Shown here piece by piece: positions 1 to 5,556 of a DNA stretch of 9,291 nucleotides. This DNA is from Treponema sp. Its GTDB lineage: Bacteria; Spirochaetota; Spirochaetia; Treponematales; Breznakiellaceae. The stretch is taken from NCBI GenBank assembly GCA_031290325.1, contig JAITNU010000198.1, positions 1 to 9,291 on the forward strand, written 5' to 3'. How positions within the stretch are numbered: position 1 is the stretch's first letter; each line of letters begins with the position of its first letter. A model generated the notes under the pieces. That model had not been told where the DNA came from and searched no databases. It saw only the letters and a program-made list of their open reading frames with translations. The position numbers and the translations under genes are program-made.

Positions 1-596
1 GGAATCCAAAATGCGTTGTTTGCCATAAACAGCCAGCCAAAATAGGGGAAATTGGGGCTAAAAAGTCTTGTTTCACCTTTCTTTTGCGAAAGTATGTTTT
101 CTGATAATTCATCCAAAACCTTGCCTAAATTTTTAAGCGGCCCATGTCCTAAGGGAACCTTTGTGATAACGCTCATCATTTCACCGGCTCCCTGACCTAT
201 GCCTTGTCCGTAGCTCAGGCCGGAACGGACGCACCAGTTTTCCACAATTTTTAACGCGATATGATTTGCCTTGCCTTCATAAAAGCCATTGTTCATAATC
301 GCATAAACAGAGATATTTTTTTTGTTTCTGTCATTTAACTGTCTGTACTCTTCAAATTGTACCATCATTGCAAACAAATGCGATGGAATCGCGTCAACAT
401 ACAGGGGAAAAGATAAAACAAAAACATCCATAGTATTCAGTTTTTCAAATATTCCGTCGGATATTTTATCTTTAATAACATGGTAATCAAAAACGGTATG
501 TTCTTTCCCTATTTTTGATTTTAAAAGATTCAGCATAATACCTGAATTACTTTTTGCCTCTGGTTTTGGACTTCCGTTTATAAAAGCAATATTCAT
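1..596 (-). CDS. Flavodoxin-fold NAD(P)H-dependent FMN reductase-like protein (C-terminus cut by window edge)
   Basis: An open frame on the minus strand starts at the ATG at 596-594 and stays open to base 1, giving 198 residues with no stop, so the C-terminus lies outside the window. The start reads MNIAFINGSPKPEAKSNSG: a short hydrophobic beta strand followed by the NGSPK loop that binds the FMN phosphate in flavodoxin-like NAD(P)H:FMN oxidoreductases. A second family-like segment, FPLYVDAIPSHL (about residues 62-73), matches the 'PxYxxxxPxxLK' region that lines the flavin. The exact substrate cannot be told. The ATG overlaps the stop of the upstream gene by one base (TAATG), so the two are almost certainly co-transcribed and translationally coupled. 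The protein may be a cytoplasmic reductase or a partner of the cysteine-rich flavoprotein upstream. Confidence 0.82.
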   Translation of the reverse strand, partial: MNIAFINGSPKPEAKSNSGIMLNLLKSKIGKEHTVFDYHVIKDKISDGIFEKLNTMDVFVLSFPLYVDAIPSHLFAMMVQFEEYRQLNDRNKKNISVYAIMNNGFYEGKANHIALKIVENWCVRSGLSYGQGIGQGAGEMMSVITKVPLGHGPLKNLGKVLDELSENILSQKKGETRLFSPNFPYFGWLFMANNAFWI

Positions 597-1096
597 TACA
601 GGACCTCTTTTAATGCTTCATATTTGTTATAAAAATATGTTTTTATGGTATCCGGCATATAATTGACGCTATTTGCCTTTACCAGTTGTTCCGCAGTTTC
701 TTTTTCTGCGCTTGTTATATCGTCTCCATAGAAAAAAACGGTAATAGTTATGCGGTTTTTATATCTTTTTTTATGGTGTGTTTCGCCATTTATGCGGGTA
801 AAGAAGGGCAGTAAATAGGAAATGCTTCTATCCCAAACATTGCAGATAAAAGGACTGTAGCTTCCATATACACATTTGCTGATAATAATCAGTTCATCTG
901 TTTTTGAGAGCAATTGACCAATCGTACTGTAGCCGTCTTTGATTACGCAGATTCCCGGGGTTTTAATCCAGCAGCCATAACAGCCAATACAGGGTTTTAT
1001 TTTTCCGTTATTACCTATAACGGTTGTATCGGCATTCAATTTTAAAGAAAGCCCGTTAAAATCCTGTTCCGTCAAATCATGCCAAACCAGTTTCAT
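596..1096 (-). CDS. Small flavodoxin-family protein with an iron-sulfur-flavoprotein-like cysteine motif
   Basis: The protein has 166 residues. Residues 36-50 hold C36-x2-C39-x2-C42-x7-C50 (CIGCYGCW then GIC), the spacing of the compact [4Fe-4S] motif of iron-sulfur flavoproteins and of many flavodoxin-family oxidoreductases. The KTPGxCVIKDG context is also typical of that family. Residues 66-90 (LIIISKCVYGSYSPF) resemble the next flavodoxin-fold strand and flavin loop. The usual N-terminal NGSP flavin-phosphate loop is missing and is replaced by MKLVWHDLTEQDF, so this is a short variant rather than a full iron-sulfur flavoprotein. AAGGAG (1108-1113) lies 11 bases before the ATG. The start overlaps the stop of the decayed PadR gene (ATGA) and the stop overlaps the next gene, so this was a three-gene operon. 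Fe-S binding is inferred from the cysteines only; redox or disulfide use is also possible. Confidence 0.85.
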   Translation of the reverse strand: MKLVWHDLTEQDFNGLSLKLNADTTVIGNNGKIKPCIGCYGCWIKTPGICVIKDGYSTIGQLLSKTDELIIISKCVYGSYSPFICNVWDRSISYLLPFFTRINGETHHKKRYKNRITITVFFYGDDITSAEKETAEQLVKANSVNYMPDTIKTYFYNKYEALKEVL

Positions 1097-1275
1097 CTTT
1101 TTTGTTTCTCCTTGTTTTCCAGGGTTGCAATAATTTTATCCGCCCGTTCAGGATTATCCCTTCAATTCCCGGCAGATCTGACTGGTCTGCCCCTGCCAGA
1201 AAAAATTAATCGAGTCTTTGAATGTCTTGTCAAGATCGTACCCGGTTTTTTTCCATAGTCGTATTTTAACGCCGT
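1093..1275 (-). pseudogene. Remnant of a PadR-family transcriptional regulator (start lost, internal deletions, frameshifted)
   Basis: Fragments of a PadR regulator can be read in two frames. At 1275-1261 there is ACG-GCG-TTA-AAA-TAC (T/M-A-L-K-Y), which matches the usual PadR start MALKY if the initiating ATG has become ACG; AAGGTG lies 5 bases before it. At 1246-1157, in another frame, come TGYDLDKTFKDSINFFW and QTSQICRELKG, the hallmark PadR winged-helix segment (tGYdl...FW...s.QiYreL). At 1158-1093, back in the first frame, is DNPERADKIIATLENKEKQK plus R and a stop, a plausible PadR C-terminus. About two thirds of a normal gene of roughly 180 codons is missing, including most of the wing and the dimerisation domain. 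The TGA stop overlaps the ATG of the flavoprotein gene, showing original translational coupling. It should make no functional regulator. The PadR assignment rests on recognising the conserved segment, not on a search. Confidence 0.75.
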
Positions 1276-1289
1276 ATATTCACCTTGTT

Positions 1290-1313
1290 TTATATTATAC
1301 AAGTAGAATATAA
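1290..1313. promoter_or_regulatory. 24-bp operator-like inverted repeat over the -10 region of the flavoprotein operon
   Basis: The outer arms are TTATATT (1290-1296) and AATATAA (1307-1313), and the inner arms are TAC (1298-1300) and GTA (1303-1305). Ten of the twelve dyad pairs match. The repeat covers the -10 hexamer and much of the spacer of the promoter at 1294-1321. PadR repressors commonly bind such dyads in their own promoters, so this is probably the operator of the now broken PadR gene; that is an inference. Confidence 0.6.
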
Positions 1314-1321
1314 ATTGTCAA
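1294..1321 (-). promoter_or_regulatory. Sigma-70-type promoter of the padR-remnant/flavoprotein operon
   Basis: On the minus strand there is a perfect TTGACA (1321-1316), a 16-base spacer and a perfect TATAAT (1299-1294). Transcription would start near 1287, just before the PadR remnant, and run into the two flavoprotein genes. No other comparably good promoter is visible before 1096. Confidence 0.75.
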
Positions 1322-1407
1322 TAAGAATTTTAAAATTACATCTTGAAAAAAAAAGACAGATAAAATACGTTATGCTATATTAAAATAATAAGCTAAATAA
1401 TTGATTT

Positions 1408-1501
1408 CGGGGGTGTGTGTATTTTCTGGTTTGATCGTTTGTATTTTTTTGAAAGTGTTAATATTTATAAATATTACTTTCTATAAAGGTAAATACCCCC
1501 G
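1408..1501. repeat. Nested inverted repeat in the AT-rich spacer between the flavoprotein operon and radC
   Basis: The outer arms are CGGGGGT (1408-1414) plus ATTT (1421-1424), and AAAT (1491-1494) plus ACCCCCG (1495-1501), with a six-base GTGTGT bulge on the left side. Inside are GAAAG (1451-1455) and CTTTC (1478-1482), which flank an 18-bp perfect palindrome. The remainder of 1322-1530 is AT-rich and shows no open frame or coding signature. The element lies downstream of radC and upstream of the PadR promoter. It could be a structured RNA, a terminator-like element or a protein-binding site, and no known family is recognised. Confidence 0.4.
1459..1476. repeat. Perfect 18-bp palindrome
   Basis: TAATATTTATAAATATTA is its own reverse complement with no mismatch. 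Being entirely A/T, it could be a binding site for a dimeric regulator or simply a product of AT-rich composition. No gene starts within 100 bases of it. Confidence 0.6.
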
Positions 1502-1530
1502 GGGCTGGTCAGTATAAAGGTGCAGAGTAT

Positions 1531-2265
1531 CTAACTCAGCCTGCCGCTCTGGCGGTAGCTGAAGTAGTTGGCATCGGAAAAGACCAGGTGATCCAGGAAA
1601 TTGATCCCTAGGATTTCCGCAGCAGCCTTGAGACGCTGGGTAATCTCATCATCCTCACCAGAGGGAATAAGCTGTCCTGATGGGTGGTTGTGGGCCACAA
1701 TCACTGCGCTGGCCCGGTCAAGGATGGGGTCGGCGAACACTTCCCGGGGATGTACGATGGTCCGGTTCACGAGGCCAATGGTAACGATCCTCACCGCCAG
1801 AACCTCATGGGCGCCATTCAGGGAAAGACAGATGAACCGTTCCTGCCGGCGGTCCGCATGATGACGGATGAGGTCGAAAATATCCTGGGGATGTTTGATC
1901 CGCGTCCCTGCAGGGCCCCATTTCCGCCTGCCGAATTCCAGCATAGCCACCACAGTACAGGCCTTGGTCTCCCCAATCCCGGCCATAGTGGAAAGTTCCT
2001 TCACCGTGGGGATCCCCTTTTCCTGGTCCAGGCGTTCCAGTAATTCCTTTGCCAGGATGATAACGTTCTTGCCCCGGATACCAATATTGAGGAGTATGGC
2101 CAGGAGTTCCTGATCCGAGAGGGCCGACGGGCCGGCACCGATCAGTTTTTCCCGCGGACGCTGATCAGGGGGGAGTGAACGGGGACCCTGAATGGAGGAA
2201 TCTTTGCTGCCCCCGTCCAGGACTACCAGGATTTCACCAATATCGGAATAGATGTTGTTATTCAT
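1531..2265 (-). CDS. radC: RadC family JAMM/MPN+ protein
   Basis: The frame from the ATG at 2265 gives 244 residues, close to the usual 220-230 of RadC. Near the start is the family signature LPPDQRPREKL (31-41) and ALSDQELLAILL (48-59). A helix-hairpin-helix segment follows at about 91-114 (LSTMAGIGETKA), then the MPN+/JAMM metal-binding domain with HPREVF (172-177) and the motif H192-x-H194-x7-S202-x2-D205 (HNHPSG...PSGED). All zinc-ligand positions of the motif are intact, so it should fold as a Zn2+ metalloprotein. Despite the gene name, a role in DNA repair is not established for the family. The frame is open 41 codons further upstream, but that extension overlaps the divergent lipoprotein gene and carries no family sequence, so the 2265 start is preferred; its ribosome binding site is weak. 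The divergent gene begins about 60 bases away. Confidence 0.92.
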   Translation of the reverse strand: MNNNIYSDIGEILVVLDGGSKDSSIQGPRSLPPDQRPREKLIGAGPSALSDQELLAILLNIGIRGKNVIILAKELLERLDQEKGIPTVKELSTMAGIGETKACTVVAMLEFGRRKWGPAGTRIKHPQDIFDLIRHHADRRQERFICLSLNGAHEVLAVRIVTIGLVNRTIVHPREVFADPILDRASAVIVAHNHPSGQLIPSGEDDEITQRLKAAAEILGINFLDHLVFSDANYFSYRQSGRLS

Positions 2266-2323
2266 ATAGATAATAAGAGATTTACCCTGCAATTTGATTG
2301 AAAATAAACCGATAAAAAAAACT

Positions 2324-3088
2324 ATGGGACAGCGTATTTTGTTTTTTTGCATCCTTTTTCTATTCTCAGGAATCTTCTTTACCTGCACCGGTTCACCGCC
2401 AGTCCGGGAAACTGAAGTTCCCGCAAGTCTGGAACCTCCTCAGCCAGCCGAAAGACCGGAGCCTCCCCAGGTAGCTGAAAAACCGAAAACCGCCGAAGTG
2501 TCCCGGATAAGCGAACGACCTGAAACTCCCCCACAAGCCGATAGTGCCGCACCACCTGAACTACCCCCGATACCCCCGGTTCCTGAATACATCATGGGGA
2601 AGGGTCTGACGACTCAGGAGCAGCTCGTGTCCTTTTTCCTGTCGGTAAACGCCGAAGCGGTGGCCCCCTTTGTACGGAATTTAGCGGCCTTTTATATTGA
2701 GGAAGCGGCCATAGAAGGGGTGAATCATGATGTTGCCTTTGCCCAGATGTGCCTGGAAACGGGGTTTCTCCGGTATGGAAACCTGGTAACGCCGGATATG
2801 AACAACTTTTCCGGCCTGGGGGCCATAGGGCCTGAACAGCCGGGCCTCTCGTTCCCGGATCCCCGCACCGGTGTCAGGGCGCAAATTCAGCATCTCAAGG
2901 GCTACGCCACAGACACGCCTCTCAAGCAGGAACTGGTGGATCCCCGATACCGCTGGATCCGTTACGGCTCGGCCCCGGCAATCACAGGACTTGCCGGAAC
3001 CTGGGCCGCAGACCGGCAATACGCCGTGAAGATCTCCAAGATCCTTGAACGGCTCTATGCCTTTGCTTTCGGGAGTCCTACCCGATAA
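2324..3088 (+). CDS. Lipoprotein with glucosaminidase (peptidoglycan hydrolase) domain
   Basis: From the ATG at 2324 the protein has 254 residues. Residues 1-20 form a hydrophobic signal ending at Cys21 (GIFFT-C-TG), a loose spirochaete-type lipobox, so it is probably a periplasm-facing lipoprotein. Residues 24-88 are a Pro/Glu-rich linker (repeated EPPQ, ERPE and PPIPP). Residues 115-245 resemble the mannosyl-glycoprotein endo-beta-N-acetylglucosaminidase (glucosaminidase) family: GVNHDVAFAQMCLETGFLRYG, with E145 as the likely catalytic acid, then NNFSGLGAIG (160-169), GVRAQIQHLKGYA (183-195) and W227 near the end. Its likely role is cutting glycan strands in the cell wall during growth or division. 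A TTG at 2294 could add ten residues (IENKPIKKT) before the signal; neither start has a clear ribosome binding site. It is divergent from radC and convergent with the hydrogenase-chemoreceptor gene. No T-tailed terminator is visible after the stop. Confidence 0.85.
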   Translation: MGQRILFFCILFLFSGIFFTCTGSPPVRETEVPASLEPPQPAERPEPPQVAEKPKTAEVSRISERPETPPQADSAAPPELPPIPPVPEYIMGKGLTTQEQLVSFFLSVNAEAVAPFVRNLAAFYIEEAAIEGVNHDVAFAQMCLETGFLRYGNLVTPDMNNFSGLGAIGPEQPGLSFPDPRTGVRAQIQHLKGYATDTPLKQELVDPRYRWIRYGSAPAITGLAGTWAADRQYAVKISKILERLYAFAFGSPTR

Positions 3089-3197
3089 GGAACGGTATAA
3101 AATGCGGGGACGTTCGCAACAGCGCGGCCCCCTGCTGGGGACCCGCCATTCTTGCTCAGGCACAGCTACCCTGTACTTGTAGGGCCTTTAAAAAAAA

Positions 3198-5291
3198 TTA
3201 TAGTGTCTGCTTGAGGGATTGGATATGTTCAATCACCGCGTTACCAGATACCAAAAGGGCGGCAGATTCATTCTTGATCTTTGCTATCAAGCCGTTGACA
3301 TCATGCATCGCCTGAATGACTTGCTGACTGCCGTTATTCTGGGTTTCAACCGCATTCTTGATGGTCCCCTCTTCATTTTTTACCGAGTCAACCAGGGAGA
3401 CGATGAGATCAAACTGCTGCTGGGCCTGGAGTGAAGACTTGGTGGAATTATCGATCAGAGCTTTAATGTTATTGAGGCTCTTGGCAATTTCCTCGGCCTG
3501 ATGCCCGGAATTGGTGGCAAGTTTCCGGATTTCCCCGGCAACCACCGCAAAGCCCTTACCAATGGCGTCCCCTGCATGGGCGGCCTCTATTGCCGCGTTC
3601 ATGCCGAGGACACTGGTCTCGTCAGCAATGTCACCGATAACCTTACAGGCTTCGATCAGCGCGTCGGACTGGATGGCAACCTCGGCGATCAATCCCCCGA
3701 TTTCAGAGATCCGGTTCTTCCCCTCAACAGAAGAAGCATTGAGTTTCAGTACGGTCTGGGCGTTATGTTCCAGATTTTCATAGATGGACCGGATGTTTTG
3801 CACCATCTGCTCAACCGCATTAGAAGAATTCTGGACACTCGCAGCGGTTTCATTGATATTACTGGACAGGGAGCCAATACCCTCGATGCTTTTATGCATC
3901 TCATCCAGGGTATGACCATAGACCGTGGTGATCGTATGCTCAATCTCCTTTTTATGCTGTTCATTGATCATCTTTTTCTGGATTTCAATGAAATGCCGGC
4001 AGTTCTCAGGCTTATTGAGGCCGTTAATGATAGCCACCGCCATCTGTTCACAATTCTCATACCCGCAGGAACCGCAATCAAGGATATCCTTTGGACCTTT
4101 CTTGTACATTTTTAAGAACAGCTCCTGGATCTCCTGCCGAGATGGGAATTTAACCATCCGCTTGAAAATCGCGGAACGGTCGGTATAGGAGCGGTCATAA
4201 AGCCCCTCCTCCCAGTAGTCATTGAGGAGCTTTTCAAGTTTGCCTTTCCGCAAGGGCCGCTTGTATCCCCTGGTATTGCCATAATGGGCAAGGGCCGCGA
4301 CGCTTCGTTTTTCAACGCTCTCTTCCAGATCATCAATATACTTTTTCCGGGCAGTCGTGGCAGGCCCGCCGTTACAGCCCATCCGGCAATTAAGACAATC
4401 CACAAGACTGTACATAGGGGTCTTCTTGTTCTGAATGGTTTTTCCTAACTTGACCAGGTAATCATAGACTTCGGGAGACCCTTCTATCTTCCTGGTATAA
4501 CTGGCCACATCCCGGTCATACCGTTCAATGGTACGCATAAGACCGCCGGGAGTGGAAAATAGCACCGCCCGTTCGGCAGGAGGATTGTCGTAGGGAAGGC
4601 TTTCATATTGGGAGATACGATCCTTGGTGCGGTCCAGGTAATCCTGGATGGACTTAAAGGTTACATTGTAATCGCCAATACCGACAGCATCGAATTCCCG
4701 CCGTTTTGAGTAACAGGGTGAAATGGCGGCGATTTTATGGCCCGTGTATTGAGGATAATATTTTTTAATCATCTTCATGATATGCATCATGGGGCTGTCC
4801 GCCGGCGCCAGATGGGGAATGAGTTCGGGCCGGTACATTTCGATGAAGGACACCAGGGTCGGACAGGGCTGGGATATGATGAGGGGAGGATGCTTCTTAT
4901 GCCGATAGGCAAGATAGGACTTAACCGTAAGCTCCGCTCCAAAACTGACATCAAAGATCGCCTTGACCCCGAGTTTCTTTAAAAAACCATTTATCTTGAG
5001 ATAGTCCCTGCCGAAACTGGCGGCAATAGCCGGGGCCACAATAGCCACTATTCTGGTTCCTGCCTTGAGATCCTGGAGAAAAGTGTCAAAATCATCAATG
5101 CCGATCCGGGCATTATGACTACAGGCATGGATACATTCGCCACAGCCGATACAGAGATCGCTGTTAAATTCAACCACATCCCCTACCCCACTATTACACA
5201 TCTTCACCGGGCACGCCATGATACAGCGATGACAGCTAACACAGTTCTCTTTAATAATCCGGATAACCGGCCGTAATCCGTTGTTGCTCAT
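3198..5291 (-). CDS. Soluble sensory [FeFe]-hydrogenase fused to a methyl-accepting chemotaxis signalling domain
   Basis: The 697-residue product has four modules. (1) A 2x[4Fe-4S] ferredoxin with Cys17/20/23/27 and Cys47/50/53/57. (2) An [FeFe]-hydrogenase large-subunit domain, about 80-330, with H-cluster motifs SQPCPTL (L1, Cys143), SPCYSKRRE (L2, Cys193) and NCRMGCNGGP (L3, Cys302 and Cys306). All four H-cluster ligands are kept. Against catalytic enzymes (TSCCPxW, MPCxxKxxE, MACxxGC), however, the proton-relay Cys is Pro and both pocket Met residues are Ser and Leu, as expected for sensory hydrogenases. (3) A small Fe-S domain with Cys406/409/414/431. (4) A coiled-coil chemoreceptor signalling domain, about 450-697, whose tip (about 552-595) holds NAAIEAAHAG and GKGFAVVAGEIRKLA. 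There is no signal peptide, membrane segment, HAMP or PAS domain. It is probably a cytoplasmic H2/redox sensor feeding CheA/CheW. The ATG at 5291 is chosen because AGGAGGG (5302-5308) precedes it; an ATG at 5321 has no such site. Confidence 0.93.
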   Translation of the reverse strand: MSNNGLRPVIRIIKENCVSCHRCIMACPVKMCNSGVGDVVEFNSDLCIGCGECIHACSHNARIGIDDFDTFLQDLKAGTRIVAIVAPAIAASFGRDYLKINGFLKKLGVKAIFDVSFGAELTVKSYLAYRHKKHPPLIISQPCPTLVSFIEMYRPELIPHLAPADSPMMHIMKMIKKYYPQYTGHKIAAISPCYSKRREFDAVGIGDYNVTFKSIQDYLDRTKDRISQYESLPYDNPPAERAVLFSTPGGLMRTIERYDRDVASYTRKIEGSPEVYDYLVKLGKTIQNKKTPMYSLVDCLNCRMGCNGGPATTARKKYIDDLEESVEKRSVAALAHYGNTRGYKRPLRKGKLEKLLNDYWEEGLYDRSYTDRSAIFKRMVKFPSRQEIQELFLKMYKKGPKDILDCGSCGYENCEQMAVAIINGLNKPENCRHFIEIQKKMINEQHKKEIEHTITTVYGHTLDEMHKSIEGIGSLSSNINETAASVQNSSNAVEQMVQNIRSIYENLEHNAQTVLKLNASSVEGKNRISEIGGLIAEVAIQSDALIEACKVIGDIADETSVLGMNAAIEAAHAGDAIGKGFAVVAGEIRKLATNSGHQAEEIAKSLNNIKALIDNSTKSSLQAQQQFDLIVSLVDSVKNEEGTIKNAVETQNNGSQQVIQAMHDVNGLIAKIKNESAALLVSGNAVIEHIQSLKQTL

Positions 5292-5301
5292 TGTATCAAA
5301 T

Positions 5302-5308
5302 CCCTCCT
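5302..5308 (-). promoter_or_regulatory. Ribosome binding site that decides the hydrogenase-chemoreceptor start
   Basis: AGGAGGG on the minus strand ends ten bases before the ATG at 5291-5289. The in-frame ATG at 5321 lies upstream of this site and has only an AT-rich leader, so it is rejected as the start. Confidence 0.75.
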
Positions 5309-5321
5309 CCCCCACCTTCAT

Positions 5322-5342
5322 ACTGACTCAAAAAGAGTAAGT
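5322..5342 (-). promoter_or_regulatory. Hairpin or operator-like dyad in the leader of the hydrogenase-chemoreceptor gene
   Basis: On the minus strand, ACTTACTC is followed by a TTTTT loop and GAGTCAGT; seven of eight pairs match. It sits between the likely -10 (5360-5365) and the ribosome binding site. It could be an mRNA stem-loop or a binding site for a dimeric regulator. No known riboswitch is recognised. Confidence 0.45.
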
Positions 5343-5359
5343 CCATCATATCTATTTTT

Positions 5360-5365
5360 ATTATA
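5360..5365 (-). promoter_or_regulatory. Candidate -10 element for the hydrogenase-chemoreceptor gene
   Basis: A perfect TATAAT on the minus strand lies in a very AT-rich stretch about 70 bases before the ATG at 5291. No good -35 hexamer is found at the right distance, so the promoter may need an activator. I see no flagellar sigma-28-type consensus. The whole 5292-5556 spacer holds only control sequences. Confidence 0.4.
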
Positions 5366-5472
5366 ACATATTTTTACAAGTTATTTTTATTTTTATATTT
5401 TAATTGTATAAAATACTCCTAAACAGGTAAAAAGACAAGGCCGCTGATAACCATAAAACGAGGGCAAGGGAC

Positions 5473-5501
5473 TTGTAAGCGGTTCCTACTTTTGGTATTA
5501 T
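5473..5501 (+). promoter_or_regulatory. Candidate pckG promoter
   Basis: TTGTAA (5473-5478), a 17-base spacer and TATTAT (5496-5501) give a reasonable sigma-70 match, with a leader of about 50 bases before the ATG at 5557. The ribosome binding site AAGGAG (5546-5551) is five bases from the start. Confidence 0.55.
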
Positions 5502-5556
5502 GGAAATAACGAATATTATGTATTTATTGATGTTTCTATAAAACGAAGGAGACCTT

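Noticed and set aside
1497..1504. CCCCGGGG palindrome downstream of radC as a terminator
   Set aside because: It has no loop and no following T-run; it is treated instead as part of the larger inverted repeat.
1531..2388. Longer radC start at 2388
   Set aside because: The extra 41 residues carry no RadC similarity and overlap the start and signal peptide of the divergent lipoprotein gene.
3104..3146. GCGGG/CCCGC arms enclosing a CCCC-TGCT-GGGG hairpin after the glucosaminidase gene
   Set aside because: Short stems, a long interior loop and no T-tract; too weak to call a terminator.
3160..3197. Hairpin CCCT...AGGG next to an eight-base A/T run, as a possible terminator for the hydrogenase gene
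   Set aside because: On the minus strand the T-run comes before the hairpin, the wrong order for an intrinsic terminator; on the plus strand the run is A, not T.
3501..4115. Long plus-strand open frame opposite the chemoreceptor part (204 codons)
   Set aside because: It is antisense to a gene with clear domains, has no recognisable motif and no ribosome binding site; it is a coding shadow.
3198..5321. Longer hydrogenase-chemoreceptor start at 5321
   Set aside because: There is no ribosome binding site before it, whereas AGGAGGG is well placed for the ATG at 5291.
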